This document shows, one piece after another, positions 8,096-17,032 of a DNA stretch of 60,231 bases. A model generated the notes under the pieces. That model saw nothing but the letters and a program-made list of their open reading frames with translations. It ran no database searches and was not told the DNA's origin. Each line of letters opens with the position of its first letter. Position 1 is the first letter of the stretch. Source of the stretch: an uncultured Clostridium sp. (GTDB lineage Bacteria > Bacillota > Clostridia > TANB77 > CAG-508); NCBI GenBank assembly GCA_902496295.1, contig CABVAF010000006.1, positions 1 through 60,231 on the forward strand, in the 5' to 3' direction. A program made the position numbers and the translations under genes.

Positions 8096-8208
8096 GATAT
8101 TACTATTTTATAAATAAATTTTAAAAAAAGCTATTGACTTTTCCAAGTACATGTATTATTGTTAGGTAAGCAATGGCTAGGAATTAATAAAGGAGGTGAA
8201 CTTCTTAA

Positions 8209-8451
8209 ATGAGTTCAGAAGAAATTTTTGAAAAAGTAAAAGAAATTATAGTGGAACAATTAGGTGTTGCAGACACTGCAGTTACATTAGAAGCATCTTT
8301 TATAGATGATTTAGGAGCAGATTCACTTGATATAGTTGAATTAATAATGGCTTTAGAAGAAGAATTTGATATAGAAATACCAGATGCCGATGCAGAAAAA
8401 GTTGTAACAGTAACTGATGTTGTTGACTATATAAAAGATCATGTAGCATAA
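8209..8451 (+). CDS. acpP: acyl carrier protein
   Basis: An 80-residue acidic protein with the phosphopantetheine attachment motif GADSLD; the modified serine is residue 39. Length and helix pattern are those of fatty acid ACP. It carries growing acyl chains in the cytoplasm and supplies PlsX. AAGGAGGTGA precedes the ATG. A possible promoter (TTGACT 8134-8139, 17-base spacer, TATTGT) lies in the plsX-acpP gap. Confidence 0.97.
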   Translation: MSSEEIFEKVKEIIVEQLGVADTAVTLEASFIDDLGADSLDIVELIMALEEEFDIEIPDADAEKVVTVTDVVDYIKDHVA

Positions 8452-8480
8452 TAGAAATTAGGGAAAGGTCTCAATTTCTA
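8452..8480. repeat. REP-like palindrome, copy A1
   Basis: Immediately after the acpP stop codon, TAGAAATT and AATTTCTA flank a GGGAAAGGTCTC core. It is a degenerate member of the family with core GGGACAGGTCC found at 8568, 29787, 32671 and 52186. Confidence 0.6.
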
Positions 8481-8529
8481 GATTTAAAAAATTAAAACAA
8501 GTTACAAAACTTAATAAAGTAAATAAAAG

Positions 8530-8566
8530 AGTTGTTATGGGAAGATTTCTTATAATAACTTTTTTT
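8530..8566 (+). terminator. terminator of plsX-acpP
   Basis: AGTTGTTAT (8530-8538) pairs with ATAATAACT (8552-8560, one G-U pair) and is followed by six T. It lies between the two REP-like copies. Confidence 0.75.
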
Positions 8567-8567
8567 A

Positions 8568-8598
8568 TTGGAAATTGGGACCTGTCTTCAATTTCCAA
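8568..8598. repeat. REP-like palindrome, copy A2
   Basis: TTGGAAATTG and CAATTTCCAA flank a GGACCTGTCTT core, in opposite orientation to copy A1. The copy ends eight bases before the -35 box of the rnc promoter. Confidence 0.75.
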
Positions 8599-8605
8599 AA
8601 TTCAT

Positions 8606-8633
8606 TTGACTTTTGCTAAATCTGATATATAAT
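8606..8633 (+). promoter_or_regulatory. promoter of rnc
   Basis: TTGACT (8606-8611), 16-base spacer, TATAAT (8628-8633). Confidence 0.75.
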
Positions 8634-8700
8634 ATTAACTATAGTGTAATAAGATATAAAAAATAATAACATTATCTGAAAGTTGCACAAGGAGGAAAAT

Positions 8701-9372
8701 ATGAATTTGCAGAAATTAGAAGATTCTATTGGATATAAATTTCAAAATAAACATTTGTTAATAACTGCTATGACTCATAAATCATATGCATATGAGAATA
8801 ATGTACAAAGTAATGAGAAATTAGAGTTTTTAGGAGATAGCATATTAGAATTTATTTCAAGTAAATACTTATATAATAATTATCCAAAATTACATGAAGG
8901 AGAAATGACTAAAGTTAGAGCCGAAGTTGTATGCGAAGCTAGCTTATATGAAGTGGCAATTAAGCATAATTTTAGTGATTTCTTACTTGTAGGCAAAAGT
9001 GAACGTTCTTGCAATGGGAATAGGAAGATGGCAATTATGGCAGATAGCGTAGAGGCTATTATTGCCGCAATCTACTTTGACGCAGGTTTAGAGCAAGCAG
9101 AAGAGTTTATAATAAATAATTTAAAGAATAGCATAGATAAATCAAGTAGAAATGTGGGAATGAAAGACCATAAAACTGTTTTACAAGAAAAATTACAAGA
9201 ACATGGAAATGTAAACATAGAATATGAAATTATAAAAGAAGAAGGACCAGACCATGATAAGGAATTTACAGCAGAAGTAAAATGCAATGGTAAAATACTT
9301 GCTCAAGGAATAGGTAGAACAAAAAAACAAGCAGAAATGGAAGCTGCAAAAAAAGCGTTAGAAAATATGTAA
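8701..9372 (+). CDS. rnc: ribonuclease III
   Basis: From the ATG at 8701 (AGGAGG at 8691-8696 or thereabouts) the protein has 223 residues. An in-frame TTG at 8683 lies upstream of the ribosome-binding site and was rejected. The RNase III signature NEKLEFLGDSILEF holds the metal-binding acidic residues (about E39-D46), and a double-stranded RNA-binding domain fills the C-terminal 75 residues (KTVLQEKLQEHG...KKQAEMEAAKKAL). It cuts double-stranded RNA in rRNA maturation and mRNA turnover. Proximity to acpP is usual in Firmicutes. Confidence 0.96.
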   Translation: MNLQKLEDSIGYKFQNKHLLITAMTHKSYAYENNVQSNEKLEFLGDSILEFISSKYLYNNYPKLHEGEMTKVRAEVVCEASLYEVAIKHNFSDFLLVGKSERSCNGNRKMAIMADSVEAIIAAIYFDAGLEQAEEFIINNLKNSIDKSSRNVGMKDHKTVLQEKLQEHGNVNIEYEIIKEEGPDHDKEFTAEVKCNGKILAQGIGRTKKQAEMEAAKKALENM

Positions 9373-9518
9373 TATAAAATTATCTATAAAAAATAGAAAT
9401 ATAATAAGAAAAAAGATACTTATAATTAGTATATAAAATAAAGTAACATATGAAGAAATGATGTAAGAAAGGTAGAGATGTGTAGAGTAGTATAAGTTAG
9501 TATTTGGAGGCGATAACA

Positions 9519-10622
9519 GTGAAAAAGGAATATATAATACCAATATTTGTGCCAAATTTAGGTTGTCCAAATTGTTGTGTATTTTGTAATCAAAAAAAGA
9601 TAAGCGGAGAACAAAGGCAAGTTACTAAAGAAGATGTAAAAAATACAATAGACTATTATTTGGAAAATTTTAAAGATGATAACAAATATGTGGAAGTTGC
9701 CTTTTTTGGAGGAAGCTTTACAGGAATAGAAGAAACTATACAAAATGACTTATTAGAAGCGGTTCAAGAATACATAGAGAATGGAAAAGTAAACAGTATA
9801 AGAATTTCCACTAGACCTGACTATATAAATAAAGAAATACTAAAAAGACTAAAACAATATAGAGTAAAGACAATAGAACTTGGAGTTCAGTCAACTAATA
9901 ATTATATTTTAGCCAAAAGTAAAAGAGGACATACATTTGAAGACGTAAGAATAGCATCAAAGCTTATAAGAAAGCATGGTTTTATATTAGGACATCAAAT
10001 GATGGTTGGGCTTCCAGAAAGTACAGCCCTAGACGAAATTACTACAGCTAAAAGTCTAATAAAATTAAAACCAAAAATAGTAAGAATTTATCCAGTTCTA
10101 GTAATAAAAAATACTGAACTTGAGGATATGTATAAAAAAGGTGAATATAATCCACTATCAATAAACCAAGCTGTGGAAAGATGTAAAGAAGTTGTAAAAT
10201 TATTTAATGATAAAAATATAGAAGTAATAAGAATAGGACTTCAAAATACAGAAGAAATTACAGACCCAAGTGTAGAAAGTAGTCAAGTAGTTGCAGGACC
10301 ATATCATCCGGCTTTTAGACAATTGGTAGAATCAAGCATGTGGTATGACACTATAGTAAATGATATAAAGAAAATTAATACCAAAGTAGTTAAAATAAAA
10401 ATTTTAGCGAACTCAACAAATATAAATAATATTATAGGACATAAGAAAGACAATATTATAAAGTTAAAAGAAACATACGACTTAGATGTAGTTGTAGAAG
10501 CAAAAGAAGATATAAAGCCAGGAAAATTTGAAATAGAAATATTAAAAACTTACGAAGATTTACTAGATGAAAATTATAATTTTTTAGGAAAGAAAAATAT
10601 TAAAGAAAAAGCAAAGAAATAA
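9519..10622 (+). CDS. radical SAM protein, Elp3-like superfamily
   Basis: The likely start is the GTG at 9519, eight bases after GGAGG; the TTG at 9504 overlaps that site. The 367-residue protein has the radical SAM cluster motif C16-x3-C20-x2-C23 (GCPNCCVFC), the glycine-rich FFGGSFTGI that contacts SAM, and ISTRPDYI / ELGVQS strands typical of the Elp3/HemN-like branch. It follows rnc, where such a protein is common in clostridia. It lacks the acetyltransferase domain of true Elp3, so tRNA modification of the Elp3 kind is unlikely without a partner. Substrate unknown. The call is firm at superfamily level only. Confidence 0.85.
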   Translation: MKKEYIIPIFVPNLGCPNCCVFCNQKKISGEQRQVTKEDVKNTIDYYLENFKDDNKYVEVAFFGGSFTGIEETIQNDLLEAVQEYIENGKVNSIRISTRPDYINKEILKRLKQYRVKTIELGVQSTNNYILAKSKRGHTFEDVRIASKLIRKHGFILGHQMMVGLPESTALDEITTAKSLIKLKPKIVRIYPVLVIKNTELEDMYKKGEYNPLSINQAVERCKEVVKLFNDKNIEVIRIGLQNTEEITDPSVESSQVVAGPYHPAFRQLVESSMWYDTIVNDIKKINTKVVKIKILANSTNINNIIGHKKDNIIKLKETYDLDVVVEAKEDIKPGKFEIEILKTYEDLLDENYNFLGKKNIKEKAKK

Positions 10623-10686
10623 TAATAAATTAAAATAGTATAAATTACCTATTATTGCAGATAATACAATTAATAGGTGATTTTTT

Positions 10687-11577
10687 ATGCAAGAAAATAA
10701 TACAAAACAGATTGATAAAGTGAAAAGAAATTTAATGATAAGAAAATATAGTAAAGACTTTTTAATAATTACTATAGGATGTTTTATTATGGCAATGGGA
10801 ACATCTTTATTCTTATTACCAAACCAGCTTTCTTCTGGTGGGTTTGCGGGAATTTCTACTATATTATATTACTTATTTAAATTACCATTAGGAACTACAA
10901 TGTTTTTCTTAAACATTCCTCTTCTAATATGGGCGTTTTTTAAAATAAGTAAAGAATTATTTTTTAAATCTATTATAGGAACTATTGTACTAGCAGTTTT
11001 TATAGATTTATTAGATACTGTTAAAGCATTTACAGATGACAGGCTCCTAGCTTGTATTTATGGAGGAATTTTAAATGGAATAGGAACAGCTTTGGTTTTA
11101 AGGGCAACTGCTTCTACAGGAGGAACAGACCTTTTAACATATATTGTAAGAAAATATAAACCACATTTTCAAACAGCTACATTAATAGTTGTAGTAGATA
11201 CAATAATAGTCTTTTTAAATGTTTTATTTTTCAATAAAATTGAAGTTGGTTTATATTCTGCAATTGCTATATATTTAATGGGAAAACTAATAGACATAGT
11301 TTTTGAAGGTGTAAATTTTACGAAAATGATGTTTATAATTTCAAAAGATTATAGAGAAATTGCATCTAAAGTAGGTAAAGAACTAGACAGAGGAAGTACA
11401 GCAATTTATGCTAAAGGAATGTATACTAGAGAAAAAAGAATGATGTTACTTTGTGTTGGTACAAGAACAGAAATAGCAAAAATAAAAATGATAGCAATAG
11501 AAATAGATCCCAAAGCTTTTATTATTACAGCAAATGCAAGAGAAACTTGGGGGAAAGGTTTTAAAAGGATAAAATAA
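10687..11577 (+). CDS. YitT family membrane protein
   Basis: A 296-residue protein with a run of hydrophobic segments (about residues 20-180) and a soluble C-terminal domain of the DUF2179 type (MMFIISKDYREIASKVGKEL... ending TANARETWGKGFKRI). N-terminal GGFAGISTILYYLFKLPLGT and ASTGGTDLLTYIVRKY are the paired glycine-rich repeats of the YitT/DUF161 fold. Function is not known; transport of a small molecule has been suggested for relatives. It has no obvious operon partner. Family call is strong, role unknown. Confidence 0.9.
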   Translation: MQENNTKQIDKVKRNLMIRKYSKDFLIITIGCFIMAMGTSLFLLPNQLSSGGFAGISTILYYLFKLPLGTTMFFLNIPLLIWAFFKISKELFFKSIIGTIVLAVFIDLLDTVKAFTDDRLLACIYGGILNGIGTALVLRATASTGGTDLLTYIVRKYKPHFQTATLIVVVDTIIVFLNVLFFNKIEVGLYSAIAIYLMGKLIDIVFEGVNFTKMMFIISKDYREIASKVGKELDRGSTAIYAKGMYTREKRMMLLCVGTRTEIAKIKMIAIEIDPKAFIITANARETWGKGFKRIK

Positions 11578-11692
11578 TTTTTTTATTTAAATATAGAAAA
11601 ATAATAATGTATAAAGTAAATAGTAGGTATTTCCTTGATAAATAAGTAATCATAATATATAATTGTAATAGTAATGAAAAGAGGTATATAAA

Positions 11693-12559
11693 ATGGAAGA
11701 ACAAATATATAAAATAGAAAATGTAAAATCATTTGAACCTGTACATGTATTTGACTGTGGACAATGTTTTAGGTGGGACAAGCAAATAGATGGAAGTTAC
11801 TTAGGAGTCTTTAAAAACAATGTAATGAATGTAAGAAAAGATGGAAATACAGTAATTTTTAAAGGTATTTGTGAAGGAAAAATAGAAGAAATTTGTAAAG
11901 ACTATTTTGACTTAGATAGGAACTATGAAGAAATAAAGCAAAAACTATCTGAAATAGATGATAATGTAAAAACTAGTATCGTTTATGGAAGCGGAATAAG
12001 AATATTAAATCAAGATTTATGGGAAACAATAATTTCTTTTATAATATCTGCTAATAACAATATTCCTAGAATAAAAGGAATTATTGATAGATTATCAAAA
12101 AAATATGGAAAAGAAATAGAGTGGAATGGAAAAAGTTTTTACACATTTCCAACTGTAGAGCAGCTATCTAAAGCAAGCGTAGAAGACCTAAGAATGTTAG
12201 GCTTGGGATTTAGAGATGTTAGAGTATATGAAACAACTAGAAAAATATTAAATAAAGAAGTAGATTTAGATAAATTAGCAAAAGAAAAAGATACAGAGAA
12301 AGTAAGAGAGACTTTACTTACTCTTCCTGGAGTAGGACCAAAAGTTGCAGATTGTATTTTACTATTTTCTACATTAAAAAGATTTGAAGTCTTTCCAATA
12401 GATGTTTGGGTAAGGCGCGTAATGAACGAGCTATATATAAAGAATCCAGATGAAACAAAAGTAAATAAAAAAGAAATAGAAAATCTCGCAAAAGAAAAAT
12501 ATGGAGATTTAGCAGGTTTAGCACAACAATACTTATTTTATTGGAAAAGAGATGCCTAA
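11693..12559 (+). CDS. ogg: 8-oxoguanine DNA glycosylase/AP lyase
   Basis: A 288-residue protein with an N-terminal OGG domain (VHVFDCGQCFRWDK) and a helix-hairpin-helix-GPD core: LPGVGPKVADC with the catalytic lysine K217, and FPIDVWVRR with the catalytic aspartate D237. It removes 8-oxoguanine and nicks the abasic site in base excision repair. No Fe-S cluster cysteines follow, as expected for OGG. The start follows a GAGGT site. It is one of several repair genes in the window (UDG, Nth, AddB, RuvA, RarA, Y-family polymerase). Confidence 0.93.
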   Translation: MEEQIYKIENVKSFEPVHVFDCGQCFRWDKQIDGSYLGVFKNNVMNVRKDGNTVIFKGICEGKIEEICKDYFDLDRNYEEIKQKLSEIDDNVKTSIVYGSGIRILNQDLWETIISFIISANNNIPRIKGIIDRLSKKYGKEIEWNGKSFYTFPTVEQLSKASVEDLRMLGLGFRDVRVYETTRKILNKEVDLDKLAKEKDTEKVRETLLTLPGVGPKVADCILLFSTLKRFEVFPIDVWVRRVMNELYIKNPDETKVNKKEIENLAKEKYGDLAGLAQQYLFYWKRDA

Positions 12560-12676
12560 AAGATAATGTAAGTACATAGAAAAATAAAGTTTAAATCAAG
12601 AATAATTAAAACAGATGTTAAATTATAATAAATTGGTTGTAATATAAGAATAGATTTGAGTAAAAAGGAGTTGTAA

Positions 12677-15600
12677 ATGAGTCTAAGGATTGTATATGGA
12701 GTATCTGGAACAGGTAAAAGTTCATATATATTTAAAGAAATTTCTGAAAAAGTAAGAGAGAATAGAGACAGTAATATATATATTATTACTCCAGAGCAAT
12801 TTTCTTTTACAGCAGAAGAAAAATTATTATCTGCAGTAGGAAATAAAGCGGTTGTAAATGCAGAAGTTCTTACATTTAATCGTATGGCATATAGAGTAAT
12901 AAATTCAGAAGGTGGAAGAACAAAAACAAATTTGTCAAGTAGTGGCAAAGCAATGATTTTATATAATGTATTAGACAAGCAAAAGAAAAAATTAAATTTT
13001 ATTGGAAAAAACGACCAAAATATTGATACTGTCTTAACTCAAATTACAGAATTTAAAAAACATAATATAACTCCAGAGATTATGAGAGACAACATTAGCA
13101 GTATAGATGATACATATTTAAAAATGAAATTAGAAGATATGTATAAAATTTATGACTTATATAATCAAGCAATAATAGATAATTATATAGATGAGAACGA
13201 TTTACTAACAATATTAGCTGACAAATTAGAAAAAACAAAAGAGTTTAAAGATGCGGAAATATACATAGATGAATTTGTAGGATTCACAACACAAGAATAT
13301 GAGATAATAAGAAAATTATTACATATTTGTAAAAGTATTACTATTACCGCATGTACAGACAATATTAGTCAAGATAAACAACCAGACTTAGACATCTTTT
13401 GTAACAACAAGATTACTTTAAAAAAGTTATATGATATTGCTAAGCAAGAAAATATACCTATAGAAAATCAAGTAAAACTAGAAAACAGATATCGCTTTAA
13501 AAATAAAGAACTTGTTCATTTAGAAGAAAATATATATGCAGTACCTTATAGTAAATATGAAAACACTTTAGATAATATAAGCTTATTTTTAGCAAATAAC
13601 CCATATTCAGAGATAGAACAAATTGCTAAAACAATAACAAAATTAGTGAAAAATAATGGGTATAAATATAAAGAAATAGCAATTATTACAAAAAATTTAG
13701 ACACATATGCTAGTCTATGTAAGGCTATATTTAACAAATATGAAATTCCAGTTTTTATAGATGAAAAGCAGGATTTAAATAAAAACATACTAGTAAAATT
13801 CATTATTTCTTTGCTAGACATTTTTTCTAAAAACTGGTCGTATGAGGCAATATTTTCATATTTAAAAACAGGATTGATTGATATAGATAAAGACATATTG
13901 TATGACTTAGAGAATTATAGCTTGAGATGGAATATAAAAGGAAGCAAGTGGTATAGTGGAGAGTGGAGCTTTTATTCTGAAACAGAAGAACAAATAGAAA
14001 AAATTAATTATGCAAGAGAGAAAATAATAAGACCATTGCTTAATTTTAGAAATAATTTAATGAAGGTAAAAAGCGTTAAAAATATTACAGAAAGTATATA
14101 CAATTTTTTAATCGAACAAGAAGTAGACAAAATACTAATAAAGAAAATAAATAAACTTCAAGAAGAAAATATGCCAGAACTTGCAAAACAATATGAAACT
14201 AGTTGGCAAGTAATTATGAACGTTTTAGATGAAATAAACATGGTGCTAGGAGAAGAAACAGTTAATTTTGAGAAATATTCAAATATATTAAAAGTTGGAT
14301 TAAGAAACAGTGGACTTGGAGCAATACCGGGAACAAAAGACCAAGTAATATTTGGAGATGTAGATCGTTCTCGTAGCCATAAAGTAAAAAGTGTGTTTAT
14401 AATAGGATTAAACGATGGAGTATTTCCAGGAAACTATAAGCAAGAAGGATTTTTTAATGATAATGATAGAGAAAAATTAAAAGAAGAAGGAGTAGAACTT
14501 GCAAAAGGTACAGAAGAAAAGCTATATGACGATAACTTTAATATATACAAAGCTTTTACAACAGCAGAAGAAAAACTATATTTATCATACTCTTCGTCAG
14601 ACATAGATGGAAAAGCCATGAGAGCCTCAATACTAGTTAATAAGATAAAGAAAATATTCAAAATTAAAGAAGAAAGCGACATTATAGAAAGAAAAAGTGA
14701 AATTTTATTAAAAGAAACTACTTTTGATGAACTACTTACAAAATTACAGGAATATAAAGATGGAGAAAAAATAGATGCAGTATGGTTTAACGTATTTAAC
14801 TACTATATGAGAAATGACAGAACAAAATTAGAAAATAGTTTAAAATCATTAAACTATACAAACATTCCAGAAAAAATAAAAAGAGAAGAAATAGAAAAAT
14901 TATATGGAGATACTTTAACTACTAGCATATCTCAATTAGAAAAATATAGTTCATGTCCATTTTCTTATTACCTTCAATACGGACTAAGATTAGCAGAAAA
15001 AGAAACATTAAAAGTGCAACCAATAGATACAGGAACATTTATGCATGAAGTGATAGATGAGTTTTTTAATAAAATAGAAGAAAGAAAAATATCTATTAAA
15101 ACGGTTGAAGAAAATGAAGCAAATAGTATTATTGATGAGATAATAGACGAAAAGTTAAAACTAAAGAAAAACTATATATTTACTATGCTTAAAAAATATG
15201 TAGTCTTGATAAAAAGACTAAGAAAAGCAATTAAATTATCAATGAAGTATATAATAAATAGTCTGAAATATAGTGATTTTGAAGTATTAGGACATGAAAT
15301 TGAGTTTAAAAAAGGAAAACAATATGATCCTATAGAAATAATCTTAGACAACGACAAAAAGGTGGAAATAACAGGAAAAATTGATAGAGTAGACATTGCA
15401 AAATTGCAAGAAGGAAACTATATAAGAATTATAGATTATAAGTCTTCTATAAAAAATATAGATTTAAATGAAGTAGAAGCAGGTTTACAACTTCAGTTAT
15501 TAACATATGTTGATGCTGTGTGCAAAAAAGAGGAGACAAATCCAGCTGGAGCATTATATTTTAGTTTAATAGAACCAATAATTAAATCTAGCAAAAAATT

Positions 15601-16024
15601 AACAGAAGAACAAATAGAAGAAGAGATAAGAAAACAATTTAAAATGAATGGATTAATTTTAGCAGATGTAAATATTGTTAAAAAAATGGATAAAAATTTA
15701 GAAAGTGGAAATTCTCAGATAATACCAGCATATATAAATAAGGAAGGAAATTTATCAGACAAGCCAAATTCGTTAAATAAAGAGCAGTTTGAGAGACTTC
15801 AAAAATATACTATGAAGTTATTAAAACAAATTTCAGAAAACATATTAGAGGGAAATATAAATATAAAACCATATTATAATATAAAAAAGAAAAGTACACC
15901 TTGCGAATACTGCAGTTATAAATCTATATGCAATTTTGATAATAGAATGGCAAATAATGAGTATAATTATATACCAAACAAAGAAAAGACAGATATTTTA
16001 GAAGAAATAAAAAATAGATTATAA
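12677..16024 (+). CDS. addB: ATP-dependent helicase/nuclease subunit B
   Basis: A 1115-residue protein, typical for AddB. It starts with a Walker A motif (GVSGTGKSS, about residues 8-16), ITPEQFSFTAEEKLL and VLTFNRMAYRV, and ends with the RecB-type nuclease domain holding LQLLTYVDAV and the Fe-S cysteines: one in SSCPFSYYLQYG (about 759) and three in CEYCSYKSICNF near the C terminus. With AddA it resects double-strand breaks. AddA normally lies directly downstream in Firmicutes; here pgeF follows instead, so addA must be elsewhere. All nuclease and cluster motifs appear intact. Confidence 0.96.
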   Translation: MSLRIVYGVSGTGKSSYIFKEISEKVRENRDSNIYIITPEQFSFTAEEKLLSAVGNKAVVNAEVLTFNRMAYRVINSEGGRTKTNLSSSGKAMILYNVLDKQKKKLNFIGKNDQNIDTVLTQITEFKKHNITPEIMRDNISSIDDTYLKMKLEDMYKIYDLYNQAIIDNYIDENDLLTILADKLEKTKEFKDAEIYIDEFVGFTTQEYEIIRKLLHICKSITITACTDNISQDKQPDLDIFCNNKITLKKLYDIAKQENIPIENQVKLENRYRFKNKELVHLEENIYAVPYSKYENTLDNISLFLANNPYSEIEQIAKTITKLVKNNGYKYKEIAIITKNLDTYASLCKAIFNKYEIPVFIDEKQDLNKNILVKFIISLLDIFSKNWSYEAIFSYLKTGLIDIDKDILYDLENYSLRWNIKGSKWYSGEWSFYSETEEQIEKINYAREKIIRPLLNFRNNLMKVKSVKNITESIYNFLIEQEVDKILIKKINKLQEENMPELAKQYETSWQVIMNVLDEINMVLGEETVNFEKYSNILKVGLRNSGLGAIPGTKDQVIFGDVDRSRSHKVKSVFIIGLNDGVFPGNYKQEGFFNDNDREKLKEEGVELAKGTEEKLYDDNFNIYKAFTTAEEKLYLSYSSSDIDGKAMRASILVNKIKKIFKIKEESDIIERKSEILLKETTFDELLTKLQEYKDGEKIDAVWFNVFNYYMRNDRTKLENSLKSLNYTNIPEKIKREEIEKLYGDTLTTSISQLEKYSSCPFSYYLQYGLRLAEKETLKVQPIDTGTFMHEVIDEFFNKIEERKISIKTVEENEANSIIDEIIDEKLKLKKNYIFTMLKKYVVLIKRLRKAIKLSMKYIINSLKYSDFEVLGHEIEFKKGKQYDPIEIILDNDKKVEITGKIDRVDIAKLQEGNYIRIIDYKSSIKNIDLNEVEAGLQLQLLTYVDAVCKKEETNPAGALYFSLIEPIIKSSKKLTEEQIEEEIRKQFKMNGLILADVNIVKKMDKNLESGNSQIIPAYINKEGNLSDKPNSLNKEQFERLQKYTMKLLKQISENILEGNINIKPYYNIKKKSTPCEYCSYKSICNFDNRMANNEYNYIPNKEKTDILEEIKNRL

Positions 16025-16042
16025 TACATAGGAGGGATTTTT

Positions 16043-16810
16043 ATAGAAAACGAAAAAATAATTATAAAAGAAAGCAATGGCATAAAATACATGCAATTTA
16101 AAAGACTACTTGAATATAAAAATTTAGTACACTGTTATACTTTAAAAGAAAATTTGAGCTTTAAGGGTTCATCAAACATAAAGGAAACAAGTATAGAAAA
16201 AATTTGTAAAGAATTAAATTTAGATAAAAGTAAATTTATAATTGCAGAACAGGATCATACAAAAAATATAGCAATAATAAATAATGGAAATGAAAGCTTA
16301 GAGGACATAGACGGATTAATAACCAACAAAAAAGAATTTGTACTTGCGTCAAAATCAGCAGACTGCACATCATTATTAATGTATGATCCAGTAAAAAATG
16401 CTGTTGCATCAACCCACTCAGGCTGGAGAGGCACAATAAAGAAAATAGCAGTAGAAACAGTAGAAAAAATGGTAGAAAACTATGATAGTAATCCATCAGA
16501 CATAATATGCTGTATTTGTCCAAGCATTAGAAAATGTCACTTTGAAGTAGATGAAGATGTTAAAGAATTGTTTTCTAAGACTTTTAATTATAATGGAATA
16601 ATAGAAATTGGAAGAAAAGATGGAGAAAAGCAAAAGTATAATATAGACACAACAAAAATAAATACACAATTGTTAAAAGATTGTGGATTAAAAGAAGAAA
16701 ATATTATAGATTGTGGATTATGTACAGTTTGTAATAATGACAAATTTCATTCATATAGAGCAGACAAGCCAAAATATGGACTAAATGTGGGAATAATAGC
16801 ATTAAAATAG
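16043..16810 (+). CDS. pgeF: polyphenol oxidase/laccase-domain protein (PgeF/YfiH), probable ATA start
   Basis: The laccase-domain (DUF152) signature is clear: ADCTSLLMYDPVKNAVASTH, then SGWRGT, CICPSIRKCHFEV, and HSYRADKPKYG near the end. Relatives act on purine nucleosides (phosphorylase/deaminase) and prevent cell-wall precursor errors. The first ATG in frame is at 16091, but no ribosome-binding site precedes it. AGGAGGG at 16030-16036 is ideally placed for an ATA codon at 16043. Translating from there adds 16 residues (MENEKIIIKESNGIKY) that look like the usual N-terminal NGIxY strand of the family. There is no ATG, GTG or TTG between the in-frame stop and 16091. If the ATA is not used the gene is 16091-16810. 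Confidence 0.85.
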   Translation: MENEKIIIKESNGIKYMQFKRLLEYKNLVHCYTLKENLSFKGSSNIKETSIEKICKELNLDKSKFIIAEQDHTKNIAIINNGNESLEDIDGLITNKKEFVLASKSADCTSLLMYDPVKNAVASTHSGWRGTIKKIAVETVEKMVENYDSNPSDIICCICPSIRKCHFEVDEDVKELFSKTFNYNGIIEIGRKDGEKQKYNIDTTKINTQLLKDCGLKEENIIDCGLCTVCNNDKFHSYRADKPKYGLNVGIIALK

Positions 16811-16831
16811 CAATACTATAATATAAATAAG

Positions 16832-17006
16832 CTAGATTCCCTAGGTATAATTGTTTTTTGTACCTTGCGGCTCGCAACAACTTATTATAAAAATAAAAAT
16901 TACATTTTTATTTTTATAGAAAGAAAGTTGCTCGAATCGCACTTCGCTTAACGCTACGTTTGGTCGCTGCGTGGTACTGCAAAACAATTATACCTAGGGA
17001 ATCTAG
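16832..17006. mobile_element. 175-bp palindromic MITE-like element
   Basis: The ends are inverted repeats of 33-34 bases: CTAGATTCCCTAGGTATAAT at 16832 and its complement ending at 17006, continuing inward to GTACC / GGTAC with a few mismatches. Inside is a second hairpin pairing AAAAATAAAAAT with ATTTTTATTTTT (about 16889-16915) and a GC-rich segment (16921-16980) unlike the flanking DNA. It encodes no protein. The size and ends resemble a miniature inverted-repeat element, but no clear target-site duplication is visible and no transposase with such ends is in the window. A structured RNA is another possibility. Confidence 0.6.
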
Positions 17007-17032
17007 AAATAATATATTGAAAGGATTAAATT

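Noticed and set aside
16921..16990. A tRNA-like CTCGAATCGC string in the palindromic element
   Set aside because: No acceptor stem, anticodon arm or T-arm could be built around it; it is part of the inverted-repeat element.
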